DNA of 64,000 nt from Trema orientale (Eukaryota; Streptophyta; Magnoliopsida; Rosales; Cannabaceae): contig JXTC01000002.1 of assembly GCA_002914845.1 (NCBI GenBank), forward strand, positions 3,940,304-4,004,303, given 5' to 3'. The notes beneath the pieces were generated by a model, which did not search any database, had not been told where the DNA came from, and saw only the letters and a program-made list of their open reading frames with translations. This document shows positions 23,922 to 35,992 of this stretch, piece by piece. Position numbers and translations under genes: made by a program. The first letter of the stretch is position 1, and each line of letters opens with the position of its first letter.

Positions 23922-23969
23922 ACTCTGTTAACTTATACTAATTTAGACTTATTTAGTGAGTAACCAACG

Positions 23970-24140
23970 GGGATGGATACGGTAGGGGCGTCCCTACGTA
24001 GGGTCATGCCTTAATTATCGTTGGATGGGAATCTGTGGGGAATAACGGGAATCTGTGGAGAATCTATTTATATACAGATTCCCATCCAACGGTGAATAGA
24101 CAGGGCCCTACGTAGGGGCGCCCCTACTGTAGACGCGCCC
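23970..24140. mobile_element. 171 bp Mutator-type MITE, copy B
   Basis: Same length and nearly the same sequence as copy A, 48 bp further on and in the same orientation. It has its own flanks, GTAACCAACG (23960-23969) and GTAACCATAT (24141-24150), agreeing at 7/10. The distinct flanks indicate a separate insertion and not a tandem duplication. Confidence 0.75.
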
Positions 24141-24150
24141 GTAACCATAT

Positions 24151-25516
24151 TGGATTGTTTTTAACTATTAATTTTTTGTAATAAAATTCAATTGAATTTC
24201 TCACTATACTTTATCTCTCATTGTTATTTCCTTTCTCTCTCTTGAATTTCTTTATCTTGATTTACTCTCATTATTTTGCGCTTTGACTTTTTCTCGTATC
24301 AATCTCTCTCCACGTTTTGATCCTTGATTTTCTTTATGCGTGCTTTTGTCATGAACTCCTTTAATTCTTTTTATTTCCTTCCTTCTAAAAAAAAAAATCT
24401 TTGTTTTTTCATTTTGCCACTTGACTCTTACTTTATCTCCTCATGTTCTATTTTATAAAGAATATATGAATATTGCTAAAACTGATTTATAGTTGTTTGT
24501 GGCAAAGCTCTTTTCATGATTTTCAAGATATTGCAAAATAGTTTAAAAATAAAGAGATACAAAATTTGAGAGATGGAATAACTGAGGAGAGAGAAATTTA
24601 AGACAAAACAATTAGAGAAGAGATAGGCCCATTTAGAATTGCTTCTAGATTCTGTTTTTAGCTTTTAAAAGTGGTTAGAGGAAAAAAAAAAAAAGTGAAG
24701 GTATTTGGTAAGTTACTGCTTTTTGTGAACCACTATTTTAAGCAGAATTTGAGAAGCAAAATAAGGGTTGCTTTTCAAAACTGATTCAGCTATCATAATA
24801 CGAATTATCTAAAATAACATTTTACAGCTCACATAATCTATAATTTACTAAACATTAGACGCTGCTTCTAAATAACAAAACAGTTTTATAAATTCAATTT
24901 ACTAAATACCTAGGATTCTCATAACTACTTTTTGTTCACAATACAACTATAGTAAGACTACAACACAGTTGTAACACAACACAATAATACCAAACTGGCC
25001 TATAAAGTGATAAGAGAGAAAGTGAAGAGATATATTAAAAGGAAGATAGAGAAAGTAACAAGATACAGATAGCATGGAAAGAGAAAGCGAGTAAGAGTGA
25101 GGAGAGAAAAAGTGATAATAAAAAAAAGTGAAATCATTGAAATATCATAATATCGCTTAAATCAATGACTCTTGGATTGAAAAAATACAATAAAATCATG
25201 GACATTTTAATACAACTCTTTTTTATATTAGATAATATTTTCCGTATATTATTAAAATAGGATATTTTATGAAATTATGCAATACAAATACTAACAAACG
25301 TATTGTGTTTTAACTTACAATTCGAAATCCTTATACGGTTGTGCTCTTAAAAAAAAATAAAAATAAAAAAATAACGTTCGCAATTATGAACTACGTATCC
25401 TTTTGAAAGTAACTTTTAGTAAAGTTAAGTTCTTACCTTTCAAGACTTTTTGCAAAGCATTCTTTTTGAATTATCGAGCATTGTGTCAAGTATTGTCTAG
25501 CTTGATCGAGTTATTA
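24151..25516. other. Intergenic, no gene seen
   Basis: AT-rich DNA with GAGAGA-rich patches (24570-24630, 25010-25130). The segment from about 24630 (CCCATTTAGAATTGCTTCTAG) to about 25000 (ACCAAACTGGCCTATAAAGTG) has inverted-repeat-like edges and may be another decayed non-autonomous element, but the ends are not clear. Confidence 0.35.
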
Positions 25517-25525
25517 TACTTAAAA

Positions 25526-25885
25526 GGGATAATATCACTTTTAAATATTGTATTTTGACACTTTGTTCAAATTATACTTTATGTTTTGGTTATTATCAAC
25601 ACTGACCCTTAGATTTGAAATCTTTTACAAATTTATACATTGACACCAATTTAGAGTAGTTAATTTACTAAGATGCCGTTTAACAAATTAAAAATAAACC
25701 ATATAAAAACTTATCCAAGAATAAATTTATTAAATCATCTTGGTAAATTAACTGCTCTAAATTAGTGTGAGGGTATAAATTTATAACAAATATTAAATTT
25801 AAGGGTCAATATTGATAATAACTAAAATACAATATACAAATCGAACAAAATGTCAAAATACAAGGTATAAAAGTGATATTATCCC
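25526..25885. mobile_element. Mutator-type MITE, intact sister of 18809 copy, 360 bp
   Basis: Termini are GGGATAATATCACTTTTA and its inverted partner (TAAAAGTGATATTATCCC). Arms run about 150 bp each and meet near the centre around TTATCCAAGAATAAATTTATT. Flanks TACTTAAAA (25517-25525) and TATTTAAAA (25886-25894) agree at 8/9. It has no ORF. Confidence 0.8.
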
Positions 25886-26114
25886 TATTTAAAAAGATTA
25901 CTTTACAAAGAGTACATAAAAGTTAGATATTTCTCTAAAAATACTCTTCCAAAAAGACCAAAAAGACCCCTTTGACGTACCATTTCTACATGAACCACTG
26001 TGTGTCGTTTTCACATGTAGAAAAACAGGGTTAAGTAGACAATTACTATTTTTTTCAAATGTTTAACTAAATTTATCACCACTATTAAATTCTACTATTT
26101 TTGGGAGGGAATTA

Positions 26115-26375
26115 GTCAAGAATCTGTCAAAAATTCATCAAGAATCCATCAAGAATCTATCAAGATTACCACTGACGTCAAGCATCTGTTAAGAATCCAT
26201 CAAAATTAGAATACGTTAAGAATTCATCAAGAACCCATCAAGATCGCCGCTAATATCAAGAATCCATTAAGATCGTCAAGAATTCGTCAAAAATTCATCA
26301 AGAATTCATCAAGATTGCTGCTAATGTCAAGAATCCGTCAAGATCGTCAAGAATTCGTCAAGAATTCATCATGAA
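26115..26375. repeat. 11-mer minisatellite, TCAAGAATTCA type
   Basis: About twenty tandem units of the form TCAAGAATCCA / TCAAGAATTCA / TCAAAAATTCA, interspersed with longer spacers containing TCAAGAT(C/T)G(C/T)C(G/A)CTAAT. A second-order unit of about 75 bp (spacer plus several 11-mers) repeats about three times. It has no coding potential. Confidence 0.7.
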
Positions 26376-26567
26376 TTCATTTTAAAAAAGTGGTATGGTA
26401 GTAGATTTAATTAATGAGGAAAAAAAAGTGGTATACAACTAATTTATTCAGAAAGACAACATTAATTGAATTGCTATAAACTACGTGTCTTTTAATCAGA
26501 ACCCAAAAAATGAAATAAAATTAAATAAAAACCCTGCATATTCCGTTGAGTTGTACAGAATTGTTTA

Positions 26568-26853
26568 GGGGCTTACAAAAATATGACTAAATTTTGGGCC
26601 CAAGTAAATATTCATTTGTCAAATGTTATAGCAAAATGTCCGGTATATATGTTTATATATTAAGTGTAAAATTTTATATACCAAGTACAAAAAATTATAT
26701 ACCCAGTACATTTCAGTACAGTAACTGAAATTGGTAGATAAACATATCTACCAAGTATAAAAATATATACATCTGGATATTTAGCTATAAAATTTAAAAA
26801 ATGGACATCTACTTAATCAAATTTAAAATATTGGTCTTCCACCTAAATTCCTT
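26568..26853. mobile_element. Mutator-type MITE, 286 bp, perfect 9 bp TSD
   Basis: Flanked by AATTGTTTA on both sides (26559-26567 and 26854-26862). Arms pair through GTCAAATGTTATAGCAAAAT and its diverged inverse (TTTAGCTATAAAATTTAAA). A sister copy is at 46505-46795 with about 80% identity. The interior carries three or four ATATACCAAGTA-type units. Confidence 0.8.
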
Positions 26854-26862
26854 AATTGTTTA

Positions 26863-29800
26863 TAATTGGGTTTGTCAAAATAAAATTGGGCCCTCCAAAG
26901 CCCAAATAAATTTGAACTGCACTCCATTGCCGTGCAGGTCCTCTTACTGGCCCATTTGAGGTTCATCAATAAACTGCCGTCCAGCTTCGTACTCTTTTTT
27001 CTTCAGGGGAAAAAAAAAGAAAAAAACAAACGAAAACAAAAAGAACAATTCTAATAATAATAGAAAAGCTAATAGTCAAATACTACATTCATTGGAATTT
27101 CTCGAAACAAAAAATAAAAGTAAGAACATGTTAATAAAAGAAATATTGAGGAACAACTAGGAAGATCCACTCTTTGGAAACAAAAGGAATCGTAGGAACT
27201 AAATCCTCCAATAGGGAGGATAACATCTGGTGGCCACTTGAGCAATGGACGGTGCTCCATTAACGGATTTGACCATATTACTTTGACTTTTAAAACTAGC
27301 AAACCGTTTTCCTTATCCCTTTCTACTCTTTTGTACGTCATTGTTTTTATTCTTGACCAGTTGATACATGTCGTCACCTGCTCACTACTCTGCTTAATTA
27401 AGCTGGCCAATCACTAATCTCCATTTTGCTTATAATTTTCTTTTGTTTTCTCTCTACCACTTTCCATGATTTAAGGAATAAAAAGGTATAGGTATTAATT
27501 GGACGAGCCATGCATGTTACCACTGATTTTTATAACCGGTCAAATAAATTTTGTATTTTGAATCTTTGTGCTATAAATATATGGCCGTTACTATTTGAAT
27601 TTGTTTGTCAATACTATAAAAACCCCTTGAGGCTTTAGGCGACAGCTTAAACTGTTGTGGAAAGGGCACCTAGAATTGGCTAGTCATCTAAGACATCCGT
27701 TACACATTGTGTTCACTTAAAATAAAGTTGTGATAATTAATACATGACACATTGTTTCACATGTATTCATCTATTTCAGCATATATGTATATAGACATAT
27801 ATATCTATAGTTACACATCCTTAATTTTTTTAATCTGTATCTATATTTAAGGTTTGAATAAAGCCACAAATAAAGTCGTCACCAAACATTTAAGTATGTA
27901 CGTACATATTTAATGTTTTTATATTAGTGTCTATATTTAAGGTTTGGTAAACAGAAACCAGAATTTGGAAAAAGGTGATGGACAGTTGGGGAGCGATCAC
28001 ACTGCAATTTCCTCGATGGTTCGACTCGTGGGGCTCTGAAAGCAACCAAACCGTCCAAATCACTAACTAATTATCCTTTTAGTTTATTATCAGCAAAATT
28101 TGAAACAGATAAATCTTAGCGACTTCTCATGCATTTTCTAGACTAAGGCAGAACCTCTCTGCTAGTCAATCAGAATGGTGGTTAATATTACGTTACATGG
28201 ACAAGCATAAATATTAACTGCCAATCCTCTTTGTGGGGTCGAAGGCCCATTTAGATACCTTATCCACAATATACTATTATATTAATCTCTTACCACTAAC
28301 CTTAGGCAAGTTATTTCTACGTTTTTTGTATACAAGTATAAGATTATTTTAAATGTTAGTTGGATGAGATTTAGGTGAGAAAAGATTGAAGATTTTCTGA
28401 TCAAGTTCAGAGATATAGTTAAGAGTCATAAAATGGAAGTTATTTTGATCTATAGTTTTATTTTCTAACTTGAAAGTTACTTACTACATTATTTATTATT
28501 ACAACATAAAATTAGTATAAAATAATGATAAGGTTTTTCTTCCATTTCACGCTAGCCTTTCCAGTCTGCCTTTTTCGCTTAAGCACTAAGCTTATATAAA
28601 TATAAATATATATATATATATTAATAGATATATGCGCATTTTCTTTACAAGTTAATTGGTTTAGGATTAGATAACAAGCACCGACTATATATCTCTTTCT
28701 GCCTCTCCTTGCTTTGATATATAGACAGTCATATTGCGATCTTTTTCCCCCTCCAAGCGCGGATGAATATAACTACTACATAACTTTATATGTACATATA
28801 TATATATTTTGGATACAATTGTACAAATTAATATCGGTTTCATGCAATTACCATTCACTTTCTTGACCTGTAATCACTAATAAGTAAACGAAAGTCATAG
28901 TCGTTTCTCTCCTTTACTGGACCGACCATTTGTCTCCCACTTCTCTACAAATTAAAGGTATACATGTATGATGTATGTATATATATATATATAGACTAAT
29001 AAACAGATGAAAGCAATAACGGCTCTATCAGTTGAAGTATTGTACCATTTGGAGCTTAAATTCGAAATCAACATGTACCGTTTTGGTCCACAAGAAGAAA
29101 CTATTACTGTTTGAAAATGACCAAAACTGTATAATATTTTCACTTTGGAATTTGGTTGTCAAAGGCAGCAGGTTAGCTCTCTCTTTTCTCAGAACTTGAC
29201 AAGTAATTACTTATGTATGACATATCTAGAACATGCTCCAAGTTAGCGACCTTTTTGCTAGATTTTCGGGAATTAATGATATTTTTAATTAAAAAGTTAC
29301 GGTTGATCTCAACTGCTGATTATTATTAATTAAGATATATATTAATTCTTTATTTATTTTATTGATAATATCTCAGGTACTACAAACCATATATAATATT
29401 GTACAAGACTATACGTGTGTACACATGCAATGGTGTCTATTTTCAAGTCAATATTATTCTCAGTTGACTTAAATGGTTTTGAGCTACAAGATATAAAAGA
29501 CCACGATATATAATTTTGTAAATTTCTAAATTCCTAAACTAATAACGTAGCTTGTTGAAACAAGTATACAGTCAAACGTTTTGGTTAATATTGTATCTTT
29601 TCTTCGCTAATTTGATCTTTTTTATTACTAATATATAATCTCAGGATCACGATGTATATATATGGATGATGTATATCATGTATTACGTGGTGGTGGTGCG
29701 AGTATAAATTAGACAATTTTGCTGAATTACATTTCCATTAGCCTGATAATGAAAATAATTTATTAATAACGACTTATACAGATTATCTTGAATTAGACTG

Positions 29801-30397
29801 CAACATAATAACTATGTCACGTGTGTTCTTGCAAGAAACATACGATTATGTTCGCAAATATCACCAAATTAGTTAATAGGCAATAAAGAATTGAGACTTG
29901 ATCTATATACACACACATAAAAATATTATTCCATTCTTTCTTTTCAACCTACTCTGCACTCCATTCTCATTGCTACAAAGCAAAGTCTATTTCCTCTTTC
30001 TGTTTGGGTGAAAAATTTCCTCTTTCTACCTCCTTTTTAGTTTTTGTTTGCTATATTTCAAGTGGGAAAAATTCCGCTATAATTAGAAAGAATTAAACGA
30101 ACTCGCAAGTGGCAATTGAAAAGGACTAAAAAAGAAAAACCAGTGTGAATGGTTAATTTGTCAATTTTTACAAGCATGTGAAGAAGCATTATTTAGAGAA
30201 AATATCAAAATTTGGAACCATATAAGGCCTCTCATTATCGTGGGTTTTCGCCCCCACTTTACATTACTTTCCGCTTCCTTAAAAGAAAAAAAAAGAAAGT
30301 CTATGTCATTAAAAAAAAATAAAAGAAAGGGATCGAAAGTTTATAAATCATAGATGTTTCAAAAGGGACAAAATAAATTCATTAAAAAAAAGGGGCA
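26863..30397. other. 3.5 kb gene-poor intergenic DNA
   Basis: I find no gene I can support. The minus-strand frame at 27069-27410 includes a compositionally gene-like stretch (VERDKENGLLVLKVKVIWSN, then PLLKWPPDVILPIGG), perhaps a degraded exon, but no family is recognised. The rest is AT-rich with (TA)n tracts near 28605, 28797 and 28980, and purine-rich runs near 30285-30400. Confidence 0.4.
27069..27410 (-). pseudogene. Possible degraded exon, unidentified
   Basis: The frame opens at a TTG, with no ATG in good context; a candidate in-frame Met is MTYKRVERDKENG. Codon composition in the middle is less AT-biased than its surroundings, then the frame runs into Phe/Leu/Tyr-rich low-complexity sequence. 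No motif, splice partner or neighbouring exon was found. It is listed only so that the stretch can be checked by a search. Confidence 0.15.
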
Positions 30398-30406
30398 AAA
30401 TAAAAA

Positions 30407-31680
30407 GGTTCTTATTACCAAAACTCTCTGAACTCAAAATAATTCAATAAAATTAACCCTGAATTCAAGAGCAAAATCTCCTGAACTCGGAACAATTTAG
30501 TAAAATTAACTTTGAACTCAATTTTTTAGGGAAAAACTCCCTAAAGTCCCCTAATATTAGTTTTGTTAGGAAAAAAGAAATGTTTATATTAGTTTTTTTT
30601 ATTGTTAAGTCCTTATTCTCTTATTTATGGCTTTGAGGTTTCACGTTAATCCCTTTTAATCCTTTCTATCCAAAACTGTTGTCATTTAGCACTTGCCCAA
30701 AAAGTACTTATCTCAGCAGGGATAAAATTAGAAACAAAGAAAAATTATTATTTAAAAAAATAAAAAAAATAGTTGAGGTTATCGTTTTCGTTCAAAACGG
30801 AGGTAAGAAATTAGAAAATTTTATTGGGTTTCTAATATGGATCTACATTGGTCCAAGTATCCATATATCTAGAAGAGAGGTATACATCTCTTCTTTTTTT
30901 TTTATTTAAATCAGGATTTATAGAACTATTTTTCATGTTGTTTTTCTTTTAGTTATGGTTCTTTCAAATTATTTTTCAAAAAAATCTCATGCTCATTTAA
31001 AAGTCCTTATAAAGGTGATTAAAAAAAAAACGCCTATATAGGTGCTAACCAAAAAAAAATACTACAGGATATGTATTTTATTTTGCCTAATTTATATGTT
31101 CTTTTTTTGGTCACATGTCCTCTATAAATTGGGCAAAACAAAATGCATATTTCTCTTCTGGATATATGAATACTTGGACCAAAGTAGAATCCATATTAGA
31201 ACCCAATAAAATTTTCCAATTTCTTACCTCTATCTTGAACGAAAATGATAACTCCGACTCTTTTTTATTTTTTTAAATAATAATTTCCCCTTATTTTCAA
31301 TTTTATCCCTGCAGAGATGAGCACCTTTTGAGCAAATGTTAATTGACAACAGTTTTGAATAGAAAATATTAAAAGGGATTAACGTGAAATAAAAATATAA
31401 TAATGAGGACCTTAAAAGACACAAATAAGAAAATAACGACTTAACAGTAAAAAAAAAACCTAACATAAACATTTTTTTCCCTAACAAATCTAATATTAGG
31501 GGATTTCGAGGGATTTTGTTATAATATTAGAGGATTTCAGGGGGTTTTGCTCTAAAAAATTGAGTTCAAGGTTATTTTTACTAAATTATTCTGAGTTCAG
31601 GCGATTTTGCTCTGAAGTTGAGTTTAGGATTAATTAAACTGAATTGTTCCGAGTTCAGATGATTTTGGTAATAAAAAGCC
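30407..31680. mobile_element. 1.27 kb long-arm foldback element, Mutator-type
   Basis: Two arms of about 500 bp (30407-30905 and 31180-31680) are inverted copies over nearly their whole length. Pairs include TATTACCAAAA / TTTTGGTAATA at the tips and TCTAATATGGATCTACATTG / its inverse (about 30830 and 31190) near the loop. The loop is about 280 bp. Flanks AAATAAAAA (30398-30406) and GAATAAAAA (31681-31689) agree at 8/9. Terminal stretches repeat a CTGAACTC(A/G)AAAAATTCA(A/G)TAAAATTAA unit two or three times per arm. It has no coding capacity. A transcript across it would form a long double-stranded hairpin. Confidence 0.8.
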
Positions 31681-31689
31681 GAATAAAAA

Positions 31690-33135
31690 TAAGAAATATG
31701 CCAAATTGAGCAGATATGGTCCGTGGTCGGCTAGCTAGAGGCGCACCAGCGCGAACGTGCTAGGCCCGAGTCTTTCCGGACCCATTGGGCCAGCGCTTCA
31801 GGATCTTGGTACAACCTGCGTGAGTAACGGTCACTTATATAACCGTTGAAGTTGGCAATTTTCTCAATACTCAATTACTTTCCTATTACTCATCATCATA
31901 ACAAACATTTCAAATGGTTCCAACTTTAGACAGCTAAACTAAACAGCGATGGGAACAGATCCTTCATTGCCCGAAGTATATATTTCTATGTATGCATATA
32001 TAAAGCTTAAAAAAAAAAAAAAGGCAGCCCTCTTTACATCTTCTGGAAATGTTTGGGATTCTATTTTAAGAAAAGTTCTTTTTTTTTAAAAAAAAAAAAA
32101 AGCAAAAAACAAAAAGAGTAGTGCCGAATCATGACATAAAATATCAAACTTAGGTTTGAATCCCAGAATGATTATTTGTTTTGATCAAGGCCCTTGGCTG
32201 TCAATGTGCATCAAGTCAAACTCTATAGGTTGGCTAACTGTTGAAGGCATAAGGTCAGAACCCTTTTTGCTTCACTGGTGATCCCATAGATCATCGTGAA
32301 TCGATGTAATTCTAGCGGTAAAAACTATGTGAAGGCATGCTACTGATCACTATTTCCTTTTTCCTTAAAAAGAATAATGGTTAATGTTTTATTCAAATTA
32401 TAATAACAGATTAATTGTTATTTTATAATTTGTAAACTAGTATAAGTTAAGGATAAACAAATATATAACATACGCTCCTTTAAAAAAAGACAAAACAAAA
32501 CAAATATGCCGGTTTTGAAGAAGAAAAGAAGGTGGTAAGTTTTTCAAGTCAAAGTATATCTATATTTTAAATGGTTCAGACTTCAGATTAATGAACTTTA
32601 ACTTAATTGGCTACTTACATGAGGATTTATCTTCACCGAGAACATGTTTGGAAATCATACAAAACGCGCAACAAAAAATATTGTCGTACCAAAAGCAAAT
32701 TAGATGGTGCCAAAAAAACTTGTTAAACAAGTATGTAGTAGAAACCTTTCAATTACAAGAATAGAATATGGAAATTTCACTACTCTACTTTTATTGTCAC
32801 TTGTAAAAAAAAAAAAAAAGAAAAGGCTTTTATTTATTTTTAAATATCTTTTTATATATTTTTTAAAAAAAGTTTTAAAACTTCAAATCATATTTAAGGG
32901 GCTCCACGCTTATCTTTTTAATAACTATAATTTTTTCACTTTATCTTTAATAACTAATTTTAATATGTGGGCCACAACCCCATGAGGGGATATACTTCGA
33001 AATCTTAAAAAAGCACCACGGTAGCTGGACACCATGGCCACCCATCTCAGCCAGTCGTTCACAAACCTCAAAATCCAACGGCTCTGATTCCATCAAAAAA
33101 CCGCGTATCCACACTCGTATCTATTACTCCATGCC
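31690..33135. other. Intergenic, with a possible orphan promoter/5' exon
   Basis: 31720-31830 is GC-rich and unlike its surroundings (GGCGCACCAGCGCGAACGTG). It is followed by a TATA-like ACTTATATAACC at about 31833 and an ATG at 31949 reading MGTDPSLPE into a GTATAT donor-like site. No downstream exon was found. At 32100-32340 a tRNA-box-B-like GGTTTGAATCC and non-coding sequence resemble a decayed SINE. The remainder is AT-rich. Confidence 0.35.
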
Positions 33136-33143
33136 TATATAAT
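33136..33143 (+). promoter_or_regulatory. TATA box of the DUF4408/DUF761 gene
   Basis: TATATAAT lies 97 bp upstream of the ATG at 33233, in the context CCTATATAATC. Transcription would then start near 33165-33175, giving a leader of about 60 bases with an AATAATAAT-rich end. Confidence 0.6.
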
Positions 33144-33232
33144 CTCCATTCCAGTAAACTCACTTCCTCAACTCCCAACTTCAAAGACACAATAATAGAA
33201 TAAGTAAAAATAACAATAATAATAAAACAAAA

Positions 33233-34978
33233 ATGGAGTGGATGGTTTCGGTGAAAGCTCTAGTGATTTCCATGAGTGTTGTGCTAATGGGTTTGGCCAT
33301 GAAGGTCTCTGTTCCATTATCATCGGAGTCCTTGGGGTCTCACGTGCCAGTCATGTGGAGCTCCTTCCTCACGTGGCTCAGGCCTCCTTACCTCTACATC
33401 ATCATCAACGTCATCATCATCACCATTGTCGCCTCGTCTAGGTTCCATCATCATCATCATCACGACGACCGGGCCGAGGATTATCATGAACCGGCTCCGA
33501 CTACCACGAACGTTTCGGATCCGGGTCATGAGAGTACCGGCTGTTACGATCAGGAGATGAAGATAGTTTCACGTGAGTTTGGTGAGTCGGATCAGGTACG
33601 GTCGGTTGTACTGTACGAGCATAGAGACGAGGAGGAGGAGGAAGAAGAAGAGGCTGAGGTCGTGGAGGCTTATCATGCTGATGATGAGGCGGCAGTAATT
33701 GATAAGTTTGAAATTCCTGATGAAGCTGTAGCTGATCATGAAGTCTTGCTCTCGAGGTTATCTCCGCGCGTGGAGACACCTCCCCGGAGAATTGACTACT
33801 CGCCGGATAAACCTCTCTTCTCTGCCAGATTCGGTCAACGGAAACCAGTTAAACCAATTCCTGAAGGTATTATACATCTTTTTTTTAAATTTTTATTATT
33901 ATCATTATTTTTTATTTTTAAGTTGAGTTTTGCCGCTAGTTCGCTCTAGAGAGTTGTATGTTTGAAATTTTTTAAACTTCTAACTTTAGTATTCGAAAGG
34001 GGAAAAAAAAAAAAAAAAGTTTATACTTTGTGATTGGCCAACGAATATAATTAGCGTGTTAATATTTTCTCTGAGTTTATTTCAAAATTTATAACATATT
34101 TTTTAATGCTATCATTTTTAGTTTCAGAAAATGAACGGTGTTAGCATTAAATCCTTTTTATTTTTCTTCGTGAAGCCAAAAAAGCTACATGTCGTATATT
34201 AGGTTCTTTTAACTATCAAACACAGCTATTTATGAGTTAATTCAATACAACGTGTTCTCAAAAAAAAAAAAAAAATCAATACAACGTGGGACCCGTTTTG
34301 TCCCACGGATGTAGGATATTTGCGTTTTTCTTCAAAGTAACAAAATAGAATTCATACATGGCGTTCGCTTCACGCACGATAATTACTAATTCTTTTCTTT
34401 TTCTAGAGAGTAGAAGACTTTGATTAGAAATTTCATTAGTCAACTCTCCTAATTGGGCTTAACTATAGTTAAAAGTTAAAAAAAATAATAATAAAAAATA
34501 AAAGTCATATAACAATTCACTTTTTGGGGGTTAATTGTTTGCAGGTGGAAGGTCGTCGTTGAAGGTATCGAAGCCAAAACGACACGAGACGCTGGAGAAC
34601 ACGTGGAAGGCGATAACGGAAGGCCGTTCCATGCCGTTAAGTAGGCACATGAAGAAGTGTGAGACTTGGGAAAATCACGGCCGTCGGTTTGATTACGTCG
34701 GTGACGATCAGATAGAACCGTTACCACCGCTGGTGATGATGAAGAAGTCGGAGACCTTCAAGGACCGAACCAATCAGCCGATGCCAGCTCATGATCAAGT
34801 GATGACGTACTCGTCGCCCGTGGCTAGTAGTAAGCTCCAGAAAGAGCCGTCATTGAGTCAGGATGAGTTGAACAAGCGAGTCGAAGCTTTCATACAGAAG
34901 TTTAACGAAGAAATGAGGCTGCAAAGGCAAGAGTCTTTGAATCAATATATGGAAATGATTAACCGTGGAAGCCACTAA
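33233..34978 (+). CDS. DUF4408/DUF761 family membrane-associated protein, 2 exons, 355 aa
   Basis: Exons 33233-33866 and 34545-34978 join in phase (KPIPEG|GRSSLKV), 356 codons with stop. The N-terminus has a hydrophobic segment (about 6-24) and then the DUF4408 block MWSSFLTWLRPPYLYIIINV with a second hydrophobic stretch (about 53-67), directly followed by six histidines (72-77). The middle is acidic (a run of Glu around 125-140). The C-terminus LSQDELNKRVEAFIQKFNEE (about 313-332) is the DUF761 motif of cotton-fibre-expressed-type proteins. The family is plant-specific and its biochemical role is not established; membrane association is inferred from the hydrophobic segments. Introns of this kind between the two domains are common. 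The CDS is clearly GC-richer than its flanks. Confidence 0.85.
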
Positions 34979-35992
34979 AAATCATAGATATATGTTTATT
35001 GGATTAATTAATTTCTAGATTTTGGTGATTAATAGGTACTACCGAAATGCTTAATTCACATGTGCAAATATTTGATGAAGTTAGCTTCATTTTTTTTTTA
35101 AAAAAAAAAAAAGAAAAGAGAAAAGAAGTGGAGGTGACAATTATGATTTTAAGGTTTTGTTTTTTGTCAGATTCCATAATTAGATGGGTGGAGTGTATAA
35201 TATAAACACCCCCAAAAGAAAAGGAACATGGAAAAAGAAAAAAAGAAGTGTCTATACAAACATAGTTATAAATTAAGGGTTTTTTTTTTTTTTTTTGTGT
35301 TTCCCTTTTGTATGTATGACTCTATTAATTATTATATTGTTATATATATAATTTTCTTCCTTTTGTATATGGTTCTATTCTAAGAGCATCCGTGCAATTC
35401 CACGAGCACTATATTATTTCATTATTATTTCTTTTTCAGTCAAATATAAAATGATTTTTACGTACAAAGCTTGGTTAATAAAATTAGATGACAAGGTTTT
35501 TTGTTTCTATATAATTGCTATAATCAATTAGACGCTTACGTACAAAGAAATAAAGGTCGTAATATGTTGTGAGTTTAAGATCTTAGATGGTGACCAACTC
35601 CAGGTAAAGCATAAGCGTTTGGTGTGGCGAATTTACAGTCACCTACTTGGCTATTTCCACCTAAAACTCTTGCATGCAGAGTTCTCTAACAAATCAAATA
35701 TTGGCACATTAACGACCAACTTCTAAGTTGGTAAATCTGATTACATTTCATAGATATTGAAAAGACGATATATAACTAGATAAACCGAAAAGAAAAGACA
35801 AAAAAAGGAATAAAGACTTCTCTTCGACTTTTTCCGGCCTCAAGACTATAGTTAATGAAATTTCAAAAGTTAAGGTATATAAATTTGTTAAAAATATTTG
35901 CATATGTATCACGGATTACAATTAAACAAAGTTAGTACAACCATCAAAATTTCATACCACTAATTTTTTTCCAACTTCAAGCTAACATCTAA
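34979..35992. other. Intergenic between convergent genes
   Basis: This 1 kb separates the plus-strand DUF4408 gene from the minus-strand SYF1, so both 3' ends lie here. AT-rich, with A/T runs near 35090-35120 and 35278-35296. No gene, repeat pair or element was seen. Confidence 0.45.

Noticed and set aside
26115..26375. CRISPR-like array
   Set aside because: Short tandem 11-mers without unique spacers, in a plant nuclear context.
28005..28045. tRNA-like B box (GGTTCGACTCG)
   Set aside because: No matching A box, acceptor stem or anticodon arm could be folded around it.
32145..32175. tRNA or SINE B box (GGTTTGAATCCCAG)
   Set aside because: No cloverleaf and no clear A box. At best a decayed SINE, so it is mentioned only within the intergenic entry.
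33501..33779. Minus-strand and alternate-frame ORFs over the DUF4408 exon
   Set aside because: Shadow frames of a real exon with skewed composition.
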